DNA from: JAAYEV01 sp964508195
GTDB lineage: Bacteria; Bacillota; Clostridia; Ch29
Direction of reading: 5' to 3'
Length of the DNA: 62,542 bases
Assembly: GCA_964508195.1 (NCBI GenBank)
Contig: CAZDSH010000003.1
Coordinates: 1 to 62,542, forward strand
Shown: piece after piece, positions 16,831 through 25,599 of the stretch
How positions within the stretch are numbered: the first letter of the stretch is position 1
Layout of the letters: each line of letters opens with the position of its first letter
Position numbers and translations under genes: made by a program
Notes under the pieces: model-generated
The model's database searches: none
What the model was told of the DNA's origin: nothing
The model's input: the letters and a program-made list of their open reading frames with translations, nothing else

Positions 16831-17550
16831 ATGAGCCGGTACGGGTATCCAGAATACGAAACCGTTGCAGAAAAAAGGGCTAAGGCGGAAAGGACGTTAA
16901 AGAAATTACAAAAAAAAGATCCCTACATTGAACCCGTTATAATCGAAGGAAGGACGCTAGCTAAAAGCTGGTGGGGCAAATCATGGAACCAGAATCTGGA
17001 AAGTTATGCGGACTATAGCAATAGAATCGGCCGGGGTAAAAGCTATGTAAGGAATAATGCGGTTTTAGATCTAAGGATATCAAAGGGATTGATAATCGCC
17101 AAAGTACAGGGCAGGAGAGCAAAACCCTATGATACGGAGATCCGGATAGAAACCCTTGGACGTAAAAAGTGGAACAAAATATTAGAGCTATGCAATCGCA
17201 GGATAGATACCCTAGAACAGTTAGTAGAGGGTAAGTTCCCTAAAGAACTGGAGATTTTGTTTACGGATAGAAAATATTCCATGTTCCCAACACCAGGGGA
17301 GATTAGCTTTGACTGTAGCTGTCCAGATTATGCAAGCATGTGCAAACATGTAGCGGCGGCGTTGTACGGGGTTGGAACGCGACTGGACCGAGATCCTATG
17401 TTATTTTTTGAACTAAGGGATATAGACGGAGGGGAATTAATCCGTAAAACGGTAGAGCAAAAGGTTGATAGTATGCTGAAAAATGCCGGCAAAAAAAGTG
17501 ATAGGGAAATCGCCGCAAAGGATATTGATGATATATTTGGCCTTCAATGA
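16831..17550 (+). CDS. SWIM zinc-finger protein
   Basis: 239 residues. The SWIM motif CxC...CxH is seen as CSCPDYASMCKH (about residues 163-174) and should bind one zinc and contact DNA or protein. The N-terminal part contains KSWWGKSWNQNLESY, a signature of these SNF2-linked proteins. GGGGGGTG lies about 8 bases before the ATG. It is almost certainly co-transcribed with the helicase 6 bp upstream. Confidence 0.92.
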   Translation: MSRYGYPEYETVAEKRAKAERTLKKLQKKDPYIEPVIIEGRTLAKSWWGKSWNQNLESYADYSNRIGRGKSYVRNNAVLDLRISKGLIIAKVQGRRAKPYDTEIRIETLGRKKWNKILELCNRRIDTLEQLVEGKFPKELEILFTDRKYSMFPTPGEISFDCSCPDYASMCKHVAAALYGVGTRLDRDPMLFFELRDIDGGELIRKTVEQKVDSMLKNAGKKSDREIAAKDIDDIFGLQ

Positions 17551-17626
17551 CTATTTTAAATAACACCTAGAGGTAATAAGCCCTTCAGTTTGGTATTTGT
17601 TACACTTATATTATAATCGAGGCACC

Positions 17627-17654
17627 TTGACGCAGTTTTTTAATATGCTACAAT
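17627..17654 (+). promoter_or_regulatory. Promoter of the tRNA-Sec gene
   Basis: TTGACG (17627-17632), a 16-base spacer and TACAAT (17649-17654), a near-consensus sigma-A promoter whose -10 ends 31 bp before the tRNA. Confidence 0.75.
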
Positions 17655-17685
17655 ATAGTAGTATTAATCATAGGGATAGCTTTGG

Positions 17686-17783
17686 GGGGGTAGATGGGTG
17701 CTGGTGTGCCCCCTGGTCTTCAAAACCAGTCGCTGGGCGTTAGTAGCGTCCGGGGTGGGTTCGATTCCCACGTACTCCCGCCA
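17686..17783 (+). tRNA. selC: tRNA-Sec (anticodon UCA)
   Basis: A 98-nt tRNA with the features that set tRNA-Sec apart: an extended acceptor branch (GGGGGTAG opposite GTACTCCC), a 6-bp D stem (GGGTGC/GTGCCC with two wobbles), anticodon stem-loop CTGGT-CTTCAAA-ACCAG giving UCA, a long variable arm (CGCTGGGCGTTAGTAGCG) and T arm GTGGG-TTCGATT-CCCAC, ending in encoded GCCA. It decodes UGA as selenocysteine with SelB and a SECIS. No selA, selB or selD lies in this window. It shows that UGA can be a sense codon in this organism. Confidence 0.95.
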
Positions 17784-17792
17784 CAGATGTAT

Positions 17793-17827
17793 AAAGGGCT
17801 CCCGAGCTTACGGGGGCCTTTGTTTTT
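17793..17827 (+). terminator. Terminator of tRNA-Sec
   Basis: AAAGG and CTCCCG (one bulged G) pair with CGGGGG and CCTTT around an AGCTTA-type loop, followed by TGTTTTT. It lies 9 bp after the CCA end. Confidence 0.75.
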
Positions 17828-18358
17828 GTCCCTATAATTACTTAGAATTCGTTATTTGCAAACATTATTACTCCTTCTATCCTGGAAAGATAGGCTTCTA
17901 CACCCCAGAAACATCCCCCCGCTAGCCATATATGCCGTAAATTCTTTTCTTCTCTGGCGTTACACATTTTATGTACCGTCCTTTCCTTTGAAAACTATTA
18001 TTCCTTTTTACCCATGTTTAATACAAAAAAATTAACGAATCCTTTATGAGCCCTATATTATAATAACAAAGGAGATAGCGGTATAGCGATGTTGCAGACA
18101 CTCCCATATGATGCGCTAATGAGCAGGGATTTCGCTACAAGGCAGAGTAGGACACGATAGGACACGATGACAGCGATGGGACGGCGGATGATAGCGGCGG
18201 GACATGACGATAGCGGTAGGGCGGCGATGACAGCAGCGAGACACGACGACAGCGATGGGACGGCGGATGGTAGCGGCGGGATACTACGATAGCGATATAT
18301 ATCCCGGAATCTTATATATTATGGAGCTGGCATTTGCTATGGGAAAGGGTGAATAGGC
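17828..18358. other. Non-coding region with GAC/GAT/AGC-rich degenerate repeats
   Basis: No supported gene. From about 18150 to 18290 the sequence is a run of words such as GACAGCGATGGGACGGCGGATG and TAGCGGCGGGA, with a 35-bp block at about 18169 repeated at about 18248 (roughly 79 bp apart). Stops occur in every frame, so it is not a current gene, but the word content (GAC, AGC, GAT, GGC) resembles a decayed D/S/G-rich coding repeat. Confidence 0.5.
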
Positions 18359-18520
18359 ATGGCAAAAAAGAAACCGAGACTTATAAAGGGGAAGGAAAAG
18401 GGGCCAAAAAAGGATCAGGGTATAGTAAAGGCGATGCTAGAGGCTAGGGTTCCCTCGGCCTGCTATGAACTGTCCGTTAAGCCCGCAAGCCATCCGACGT
18501 TTAAAAATGAATCTGGATAA
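18359..18520 (+). CDS. Small lysine-rich protein
   Basis: A 53-residue frame starting MAKKKPRLIKGKEKG and ending in FKNESG, with a purine-rich ribosome site (GGGAAAGGG) about 13 bases upstream. The first 20 residues are strongly basic. Its end overlaps the likely start of the membrane protein by 14 bp, as in compact phage-type cassettes. I do not recognise it, and it could be a chance frame. Confidence 0.4.
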   Translation: MAKKKPRLIKGKEKGPKKDQGIVKAMLEARVPSACYELSVKPASHPTFKNESG

Positions 18521-19136
18521 CCTAAGCGGGTTGATTGAAGCTATACCCCTTGTAATGATATACGTTGTCCCGGGGTATTTATTGCTTAGGATAAGCAACT
18601 TCCAACTGGCAAAGAAAGCGGATCAGGATCAATATATACTGATCAAAAGCCTAGTGGTGAGCTTTGTATTTGTATCAGCGGGGGAAACGCTATGGGGTTA
18701 TCTATTCCCCGGATCGCAACCCCTACAGGATATAGCCTTTAGAAATACGATGATAATATCCGCGGCGGTGGCAGGGTTTTTATGGTCGAGATTCCTCATA
18801 AGTCCCACCTTTGAGAGGATCCTTTATAGCCTTGGGATTCATAAGACTTTACACGGCGATATGTGGGGCGATATCGTGGATTTCGAATACGGCCTATGGC
18901 TTATGGTGTACATCCCAACGGATAAGGTCGTATATGCAGGAAAGCTACGAAAATATAAAGAAGCCGAGGGTCATGGTAATTATACGGTATTTCTGAGCAA
19001 TTATACGCTGTATGATTATAGGGCGAACATCCTAAAGGATTATGTAAAGGATAATGATAAATGGGTATCTTTAAACTCTAAGGACATCGGGAGGATAGAA
19101 CTGTTTTATCACTTGTCTAGCAATAAAATAATATGA
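18507..19136 (+). CDS. Membrane protein of a phage-like lysis cassette
   Basis: 209 residues if begun at ATG 18507 (MNLDNLSGLIEAIPLVMIYV); ATG 18465 is also open but has no better ribosome site. Three or four hydrophobic segments fill the first 120 residues (including IPLVMIYVVPGYLLL and SLVVSFVFVSAGETLW), followed by a soluble beta-rich C-terminal part (GLWLMVYIPTDKVVYAGKL). The plan resembles the DUF6338-type membrane proteins; this is a weak recollection. It is 28 bp before the start chosen for the glucosaminidase, and the pair suggests holin-like and endolysin-like roles, which is inference. Confidence 0.6.
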   Translation: MNLDNLSGLIEAIPLVMIYVVPGYLLLRISNFQLAKKADQDQYILIKSLVVSFVFVSAGETLWGYLFPGSQPLQDIAFRNTMIISAAVAGFLWSRFLISPTFERILYSLGIHKTLHGDMWGDIVDFEYGLWLMVYIPTDKVVYAGKLRKYKEAEGHGNYTVFLSNYTLYDYRANILKDYVKDNDKWVSLNSKDIGRIELFYHLSSNKII

Positions 19137-19164
19137 CTATAACATGGGAAGGAGGACGATAAAA

Positions 19165-19761
19165 ATGACTAAAGAGGAGTTTGTAGATGAGGTATTACCC
19201 GGAGCGATAGCGGGCTATAAAAAATATAATATACCGCCGTCTTTAGTATTAGCCCAGGCAGCGTTAGAGAGCGGCTGGGGCAAAAAGCATATACAAAACA
19301 ATTTATTCGGTATTAAAGCGACGGCCTCCTGGAAAGGCAAGGTTGTGGAGGCATGGACCACGGAATATATAAAGGGTGTACCCCGTAAAGTTAAGGCACT
19401 TTTTAGGGCCTACGACAGCTTTGCCGAAAGCATAGAGGACCATAGCAAGCTACTAGGCGAACTATCGAGGTATATAAAGGTAAGGGAAGCGAAGGATTAT
19501 AAAGAGGCATGCCACGCGGTGAAGGAGGCGGGCTATGCCACGGACCCTGCTTACGCCGCTAAACTCATCGAAATCATCGAGGATAACGGTTTCCAAAAGT
19601 ACGACGATGGGGTTAATAAGGCGCACTGGGCGGAAGGAGTATGGAAGGATTTAAATGAAATAGGAATCCCCGTATACGAAAAGCGCTACGACGAAAAGGC
19701 TACCCGTGGCGAAGTTATGGCCCTGGTGTTAAGGGCCGTAAAGCATCTATTAAGTAAATGA
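19165..19761 (+). CDS. Peptidoglycan beta-N-acetylglucosaminidase (GH73, endolysin-like)
   Basis: 198 residues of a single GH73 domain. The catalytic glutamate lies in QAALESGWGKKHIQNNLFGIK; the AYDSFAESIEDHSKLL and YATDPAYAAKLIEII segments are also characteristic. It cuts the glycan chain of peptidoglycan. No signal peptide is present, as in phage endolysins that need a holin. GGAGG 8 bases before ATG 19165 makes this start better than ATG 19144. A short C-terminal segment (WAEGVWKDLNEIGIPVYE...RGEVMALVLRAVKHLL) looks like half of an SLH-type or phage tail-associated motif. The gene converges with the phosphatase gene 8 bp away. Confidence 0.88.
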   Translation: MTKEEFVDEVLPGAIAGYKKYNIPPSLVLAQAALESGWGKKHIQNNLFGIKATASWKGKVVEAWTTEYIKGVPRKVKALFRAYDSFAESIEDHSKLLGELSRYIKVREAKDYKEACHAVKEAGYATDPAYAAKLIEIIEDNGFQKYDDGVNKAHWAEGVWKDLNEIGIPVYEKRYDEKATRGEVMALVLRAVKHLLSK

Positions 19762-19768
19762 ACGCCCT

Positions 19769-21445
19769 CTAAAGTACGTCCCCCATCAGTATCGTTACAT
19801 CGTCCTCGACCTTTTCGTCTAATACGAAACAGGAGAACCTATCGAATATTTCAAAATATAGGTCCCGGGCATCAAGGCCTACGCTGTTTTTTAATATTTC
19901 CATAAGCCTTTTTTCGCCGAAAGCACGGCCGTCCCTGTTGACGGATTCTACAAGGCCGTCGGAATAGATCAATATACGATCCCCGGGCCTAAGGGATAGT
20001 TTGCTATTACGGTATTCCGGCTTATAATAAGGGGCCATCTTGCATATAGGGAAGGGGCTTTTCGTTACAAGGCTGTATATATTAGGACCGGACAGTATAA
20101 GGGGCTGGGTGTTAAGCCCTGCGGAGGAGTAGGAGAATTCCCGGGTTCTGTTGTTAAACACGCCATAGAATATTAACAAATACATTTCATCGGGAAATCT
20201 TGAACTGTTAAACTGATCAAATAGGTCTATAAGTACTTTAGAGGGGCATAAAAGCACCTCTTTTCTTTGGGGTTCCAGTTTGTTGCTAAGGATAGTTCGG
20301 TCCATAAATATAGTTATCATTGCGGAGGATATACCATGCCCTGATACGTCGGCAAGGTAAAACCCGACGTGTTCATCATCTATACAGAATACATTAAAAA
20401 AGTCCCCGCTTAGGCTTTCACAGGGTATGAAGGCGGAATAAAAATCTATGCCCGGGCATCCGAGTTTTCTATCGGGCAACATGGATTGTTGTATCTCCCT
20501 GGCCAGTTCTATATCGTTGTATAGTTTACTATTAGTTTCCATTATTTCAAACTTCGCTTTATCTATTTCATGCTCCAATGTTCGGGCATGTTTTTTTTGT
20601 AATGCCTCGGCTTTTTTTAACTGTTCATAGGGATGCCTTACATTTTGTATAAACAAAACGTTAAACAATACGGAATAGGCTATTATTTTAAATATATGGC
20701 CCATGAGGTTGTACATGTCATATACACTGATATATAGCGTAAAGCATAGTTCGCTGAAAATGCTTATAACAAGGGCCGTAGAAAAAAGTAGGTTCGTCCT
20801 GTCCCCGGTTTTTTTGTATTCCCGTAGCGAAAAGGCTATAGCAATAGTCTGTAGGGCTATTATTATATATTCCGTAAATATTTTCAAGGGCGTAAGGCCC
20901 TGACCTTCGATAAAAAATGCCGGCAATACTTCCAGCCTAAAGGTTACCGCATAAAACAGTATCAAAGAAAGGAGCATCGATAGTCCCAGAGCAAACCATC
21001 GTGATATCCTCGTCGTCCTCTCCGGGGGCGTATAGATCGCTAGAAGGAAACCTACGGCCATTATAAATCGGGCGAAAACCCAATAGGTAACCGGTATAGA
21101 TGAATTGTTCGGTGCAAAGAAATCAGGCATACCCTCATAGGATAACGTGTGCAATACATCTAAGAAACTGCCTATAAGGAAGGCACAGGCTAGTAATAGA
21201 TGTCTCAGCCGCGAATTTTGGTGGTAAGCATAGAAGATTAAAGTGAAAATAGCGAACCCGAAAAGCACGCTTAAAAATTCCAAAAATGTATGTATCGGCA
21301 GGAAATGTTCCTTGTCTATGGCGGTGTGCATAAAATCGCCGGTATTACCTAGTAATAGAAATATAAGAAGGCAAAAAAAGAAAGTGAGTATAGGGTTAAG
21401 ATAAGCGTTATCTTTAATGGGTATATATTGTGTATATTTTTTCAT
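19769..21445 (-). CDS. MASE3-domain PP2C-type serine phosphatase (RsbU/SpoIIE-like)
   Basis: 558 residues. The N-terminal half is a seven- or eight-helix membrane sensor of the MASE3 type (LPIHTFLEFLSVLFGFAIF, FLDVLHTLSYEGMPDFF). A coiled linker (about 275-315) leads to the SpoIIE/PP2C domain with LPDRKLGCPGIDFYSAFIP, LADVSGHGISSAMITIF (metal-binding Asp-Gly region) and GDRILIYSDGLVES. Enzymes of this kind dephosphorylate anti-sigma-factor antagonists. The ligand of the membrane part is unknown. GGAGGAGC before ATG 21445 fixes the start 15 bases inside the longest frame. No anti-sigma partner is adjacent. Confidence 0.9.
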   Translation of the reverse strand: MKKYTQYIPIKDNAYLNPILTFFFCLLIFLLLGNTGDFMHTAIDKEHFLPIHTFLEFLSVLFGFAIFTLIFYAYHQNSRLRHLLLACAFLIGSFLDVLHTLSYEGMPDFFAPNNSSIPVTYWVFARFIMAVGFLLAIYTPPERTTRISRWFALGLSMLLSLILFYAVTFRLEVLPAFFIEGQGLTPLKIFTEYIIIALQTIAIAFSLREYKKTGDRTNLLFSTALVISIFSELCFTLYISVYDMYNLMGHIFKIIAYSVLFNVLFIQNVRHPYEQLKKAEALQKKHARTLEHEIDKAKFEIMETNSKLYNDIELAREIQQSMLPDRKLGCPGIDFYSAFIPCESLSGDFFNVFCIDDEHVGFYLADVSGHGISSAMITIFMDRTILSNKLEPQRKEVLLCPSKVLIDLFDQFNSSRFPDEMYLLIFYGVFNNRTREFSYSSAGLNTQPLILSGPNIYSLVTKSPFPICKMAPYYKPEYRNSKLSLRPGDRILIYSDGLVESVNRDGRAFGEKRLMEILKNSVGLDARDLYFEIFDRFSCFVLDEKVEDDVTILMGDVL

Positions 21446-21579
21446 AGTTAGCTCCTCCATCGCGTTTCGTCGTACCTACACACTTCTACAAGTTATGCGC
21501 TTTTTCCTTTAAAAAAACAGCCTAAAAATATTTTTATGGGCGATATGTTATAGATCCTACATACTCTGACGAATACATA

Positions 21580-21609
21580 AAAAACCGTGATAATAAATTA
21601 TTACCACGG
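21580..21609 (-). terminator. Terminator of the subtilisin-like gene
   Basis: Read on the - strand, CCGTGGTAATAA and TTATTATCACGG form a stem with one mismatch (21585-21609) followed by TTTTT (21580-21584). It lies 33 bp after the stop codon. Confidence 0.7.
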
Positions 21610-21641
21610 CGGTATCCTGCCTACATTTCCCCCGGCTTTTT

Positions 21642-22877
21642 TTAATAGTTCCTTAGGATTGCGGCTATATCAATGAGGCCTTTACCCTGGGCATAGGCGG
21701 GATAATTTAAATCCTTAGCCGTTGACATTATAAGCCTCTTTACCCTTTCGTTGTTATAATGGGGAAACATCTCATGAATAAGGGCGGCACAGCCGGAAAC
21801 AATAGGAGTTGCCATAGAGGTACCCGATAGGGACCTATAGAGCTTATCACCAGCCCGATGCCGTCTAGCCAGAGATATAATATCCACTCCCGGTGCTATT
21901 ATATCAGGTTTTGCTACCATCTGCTTTGTAGGACCACGGCTGGAAAATTCCGCAATTCTATCGTCCTTAGTTATGATAGTGCCCCTGTCATCTAGTGCGC
22001 CTACGGTGATCACTTCTGGGCATACCCCTGGCGAAGAGATGGTCTGTTCGCCGGGGCCTTCATTACCTGCGGCACATACTACCGTCATTCCACTTTTCCA
22101 AGCCGCTATAACGGCTTCATCAATGGGCGAATAATCGGCGGATTCCGGTTGCGAACCTAAGGAAAGGTTTAAAACCTTTATATTGTACCGGGTACTGTTT
22201 TCGAGGGCCCATTGGATAGCGGCGATCACATCGGAGGAATCACCGCTCCCATGTTTATCAAGGGTTTTTATTGCTACTATTCCTGCCTCCGGCGCTATTC
22301 CAGAATATTTTCCGTTGGAACCAAAACCGTTACCCGCAACACAACCGATCACATGAGTCCCGTGACCGTTATCGTCATAGGGCTTATCCCTTCCCTTTAT
22401 ATAATCCTTAAATGCGATGATACGATTTGTAGGGCTGACCAGATCCGGATGGGATGAAACTCCGGTATCTAAAACTGCAACGCCTATACCCTTGCCCTTA
22501 AAATCTATAGGCCCGGGATAGGATCCTTTTATTGTTTGGCGAGCTACGTCCATTTTAATAAAGACCTTAGTATCCCTAGTGACATATTCCACTTCATCTA
22601 AATCGGCCAGTTCATGTACTAGCCCCGCGGGGACACGAAGGGCTACGGCTTTAATGATTGGAAGGTGATGCTTTAAGGTTACGTCAGGATGCCGGCATAG
22701 GCAATTTTCAATATGGGGTCGGCTATGATCCCTATGGTAAAGTATTATAGGTATTCTTTCACGATCGTTTTTCTGTATCCTGGGCAATAATTCCGGATCG
22801 ATATTATGGGTACGCCGGGATCCGGTATGAATATTTCTCAAAGAGGGCAATTTAAATATTCTCTTTAGATAATCCAT
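21642..22877 (-). CDS. Intracellular subtilisin-like serine protease (S8)
   Basis: 411 residues with no secretion signal, so cytoplasmic. The catalytic triad is clear: Asp in VAVLDTGVSSHPDL (about 135), His in DNGHGTHVIG (about 170) and Ser in SGTSMATPIVSG (about 352); the oxyanion Asn is in CAAGNEGPG. The first 100 residues resemble an I9-type propeptide (ALRVPAGLVHELADLDEVEYVTRD). The ATG at 22877 has GTGAGGTG 7 bases upstream and is preferred to the upstream GTG. It is divergent from ftsH, and both are quality-control proteases, so shared stress control is possible but unproven. Confidence 0.93.
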   Translation of the reverse strand: MDYLKRIFKLPSLRNIHTGSRRTHNIDPELLPRIQKNDRERIPIILYHRDHSRPHIENCLCRHPDVTLKHHLPIIKAVALRVPAGLVHELADLDEVEYVTRDTKVFIKMDVARQTIKGSYPGPIDFKGKGIGVAVLDTGVSSHPDLVSPTNRIIAFKDYIKGRDKPYDDNGHGTHVIGCVAGNGFGSNGKYSGIAPEAGIVAIKTLDKHGSGDSSDVIAAIQWALENSTRYNIKVLNLSLGSQPESADYSPIDEAVIAAWKSGMTVVCAAGNEGPGEQTISSPGVCPEVITVGALDDRGTIITKDDRIAEFSSRGPTKQMVAKPDIIAPGVDIISLARRHRAGDKLYRSLSGTSMATPIVSGCAALIHEMFPHYNNERVKRLIMSTAKDLNYPAYAQGKGLIDIAAILRNY

Positions 22878-23021
22878 TTTTAAACACCTCACAAGGTTTG
22901 CCTACAATATTTTATGGAATACGCATATAATCGGTGATATGAAAAAACACCCATGGACTAACTTGGCCGTACCCTTTATAATAGATATATAACATTATGT
23001 AAACCAAAAAAGGGTGATTCA

Positions 23022-24884
23022 ATGAGGCATAAAAAGGCTATAATATCGCTGGCCGTGCTAATTACCGTGGTCGCGATGGTAGCGGGGACATATTATTATA
23101 GTGAAAATATTAAAGATGTTAACGAGATGACATATTCAAATTTTCTAAAAGAGGCTGAAAGGGGTAACGTAGAAACAGTATACTTAAGCGACAGTTCGAA
23201 ACTAGAGGGGGAGCTAACCGACGGGACTAGGTTTGTGACAGAAAATCCAAGGAGCCTAGGGTTTAAAGAAAATATGTTGATCCTCGGCATAAGGGTAGAG
23301 GAGGGCCAAAGGAATAGTGTCCTGATATCCTCTTTAAAGGTTATACTGATATTCGGTATAATAGCCCTTTTGGTTTTCGGGATAACAAAGCTCATGAATA
23401 GAAAAAATCCGACGGACCGTAGGGACCCGGCGGATAAACTCACTACAATGCACTGTGAGATGGTAAAGGATGCAGGTATCAGCTTTAGCGATATAGCCGG
23501 TAACGAGGAGGCTAAAGAGAGCGTAAAGGACGTAGTGGATTTTTTAAAAAATCCTGACAAGTACGTGAGGATGGGTGCTAGGATGCCGAAGGGGGTTATA
23601 TTTTACGGTCCCCCCGGTACGGGTAAAACCCTTTTGGCAAAGGCCGTGGCCGGCGAGGCCGGGGTACCATATTTCGCCTTCTCCGGTTCTGATTTTGTGC
23701 AGGTCTATGTGGGCGTAGGGGCCGCCCGGGTACGGGATGTATTCAAAAAAGCCCGTGGTATGGGCCGATGTGTAATATTCTTCGATGAAATTGATGCTTT
23801 GGGTAAGAAAAGGGGGCCCTCGGCTTCCGGCGGTAGTGACGAAAGGGGCCAGACACTTAATGCCCTTCTTACGGAGATGTCGGGCTTTAATTCCAACGAT
23901 GGGATAGTTGTTATCGCCGCCACGAATCGGTTGGACGTGTTAGATGAGGCTCTGCTCCGGCCCGGCCGATTCGATAGGCAGGTAGAGATAGGCCTTCCGG
24001 ATGTAAAGGGAAGATTTGAAATATTGAAAATACACAGTAGGAATAAGCCCTTAAGTAAGGATACGGATTTAAAAAAGCTTGCCCAGCAAACGGTTTTTTT
24101 TAGCGGGGCGCAGCTTGAAAGTCTAATGAACGAGGCCGCAATATTTGCGGCTAAAAGGGGATCAAAGCTCATAGAAAGGACCGATATAGACAAAGCCTTC
24201 TATACGATAATAGCCGGGGCGGAGAAAAAAGATAGGAGTTCTATCTCCAGGCGGGATAGGGAAATAACCGCATACCACGAGGCGGGACATGCACTAGTTA
24301 CAAAGCTGGTCGCACCGGAGAACCGCGTAACGAAGGTAACCATAATACCCAGTACAAAGGGTGTCGGAGGATTTAGCGTTTCGTTGCCCCCGGATAGGAT
24401 GTATCGCAGCAAAAAACAGATGGAAAACAGTATAAAGATTGCCCTTGGGGGACGAATAGCCGAGGAGATTATATTCGGTAAGGATAACGTAACCACCGGG
24501 GCGTCTAACGATATAGAAAAGGCTACCCAAATCGTGATGGCCCTCGTAAAGCGCTTCGGGATGGGGGTTAGCACCGGGATGCTCAATTATGATATGTTGT
24601 TTCATAACAGCGTGGCGGATCAACAATATATAGTAGACGAATGTAAGGGTTTTATGGATAAATTCTATAGGGAGACCTCGGATCTGCTCATAGAGAACAA
24701 ATATCTCCTTGACCGAATAGCAAGGACGTTGTTGGCAAAGGAGACTATAAATGAAGAGTGTCTTGAGGATATAATATTCGGCGAAAAAGTCGGATCCGCT
24801 ACCATCGCATCGGGGGAAGGGGAAGTTTTGTCGGATAACGGAACCGATGGAGTGTTAAATAAAAAGCCGGGGCCAGCACTTTAA
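23022..24884 (+). CDS. ftsH: FtsH-type ATP-dependent zinc metalloprotease
   Basis: 620 residues in the usual order: TM1 (about 6-25), a periplasm-side domain, TM2 (about 107-125), the AAA+ domain with Walker A GPPGTGKTLLAKA (about 198), Walker B IFFDEIDAL, the second region of homology (LLRPGRFDRQV), and the M41 peptidase with TAYHEAGHALV (HExGH near 418-422). It degrades membrane and soluble proteins. The main ftsH of Firmicutes usually sits beside tilS and hpt; that context is absent, so this may be a paralogue. The C-terminus is short, ending KKPGPAL. Terminator downstream; transcribed alone. Confidence 0.93.
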   Translation: MRHKKAIISLAVLITVVAMVAGTYYYSENIKDVNEMTYSNFLKEAERGNVETVYLSDSSKLEGELTDGTRFVTENPRSLGFKENMLILGIRVEEGQRNSVLISSLKVILIFGIIALLVFGITKLMNRKNPTDRRDPADKLTTMHCEMVKDAGISFSDIAGNEEAKESVKDVVDFLKNPDKYVRMGARMPKGVIFYGPPGTGKTLLAKAVAGEAGVPYFAFSGSDFVQVYVGVGAARVRDVFKKARGMGRCVIFFDEIDALGKKRGPSASGGSDERGQTLNALLTEMSGFNSNDGIVVIAATNRLDVLDEALLRPGRFDRQVEIGLPDVKGRFEILKIHSRNKPLSKDTDLKKLAQQTVFFSGAQLESLMNEAAIFAAKRGSKLIERTDIDKAFYTIIAGAEKKDRSSISRRDREITAYHEAGHALVTKLVAPENRVTKVTIIPSTKGVGGFSVSLPPDRMYRSKKQMENSIKIALGGRIAEEIIFGKDNVTTGASNDIEKATQIVMALVKRFGMGVSTGMLNYDMLFHNSVADQQYIVDECKGFMDKFYRETSDLLIENKYLLDRIARTLLAKETINEECLEDIIFGEKVGSATIASGEGEVLSDNGTDGVLNKKPGPAL

Positions 24885-24907
24885 ATTATAAGGGGATAGG
24901 TAATCGG

Positions 24908-24952
24908 AAGCCCAGCACCTATTGTTGAATTTGTGTTGGGCTTTATGTTTTT
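24908..24952 (+). terminator. Terminator of ftsH
   Basis: AAGCCCAGCAC (24908-24918) pairs with GTGTTGGGCTT (24933-24943) with one G-T pair, followed by TATGTTTTTTT. Confidence 0.8.
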
Positions 24953-25047
24953 TTATATGATAAAATCTGAAGGGGTATAGGGATTTGAATCGTCTATTAT
25001 AATGGGAAACGGAAAATAGAAAGCGGGAAGTGGGAAGGGGGGGAGAG

Positions 25048-25599
25048 ATGAACCCGGAGGACATTTTAATAAAACAGGCGGCCGCCGGCGATAAAGCCGC
25101 TTACGAACAACTGATAAATCAGTATAAGGGATACGTATTCGCAATCATTTTAAATGTTATAGGGGATAAATTTCACGCCGAAAATATTGCCCAGGATGTG
25201 TTCTTGCAGGTTTATATCTCATTACCCCAATATCGGTTCGAGGGCTTCAGGACCTGGTTAGGTAGGGTTACAATTAGGAAGGCAATAGATTGGAGAAGGA
25301 AACGATATAGGATTGAAGCGAAGGAGAAACTCTTCGGGGTAGAGAAAAATCCGTCGTTATCGTACATAGAGCGGACTGATCCCGGAGAGGAGTTAATAAG
25401 GAAAGAGAACGCAAAAAAGATTAGGGCCCTATGTGCGGGGCTACCCCAGGGTTATAAAACAGTAATAGAAAAATACTACTTCGCCGGTAAAAGTTATAGA
25501 CAAATAGCCGACGAGGAGGGTATAGCCGTTAAAACCGTTGAAACAAGGCTGTATAGGGCAAGGCGGACATTAAAAAAGCAATGGAAGGAGGAAGGATAG
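25048..25599 (+). CDS. ECF-type RNA polymerase sigma factor
   Basis: 183 residues. Region 2 (about 10-80) has YEQLINQYKGYVFAIILNVIGD and ENIAQDVFLQVYISLPQYR; region 4 (about 125-178) has LPQGYKTVIEKYYFAGKSYRQIA with the helix-turn-helix KTVETRLYRARRTLK. It lacks regions 1 and 3, as ECF factors do. The start at 25048 has GGGGGGAG just before it, and the longer frame has none. The stop codon is directly followed by the ATG of the anti-sigma gene, so the operon is sigma, anti-sigma and two membrane proteins. Confidence 0.92.
   Translation: MNPEDILIKQAAAGDKAAYEQLINQYKGYVFAIILNVIGDKFHAENIAQDVFLQVYISLPQYRFEGFRTWLGRVTIRKAIDWRRKRYRIEAKEKLFGVEKNPSLSYIERTDPGEELIRKENAKKIRALCAGLPQGYKTVIEKYYFAGKSYRQIADEEGIAVKTVETRLYRARRTLKKQWKEEG

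Noticed and set aside
17698..17925. Open frame over the tRNA-Sec gene
   Set aside because: It covers the tRNA and its terminator; no ribosome site and no protein-like pattern.
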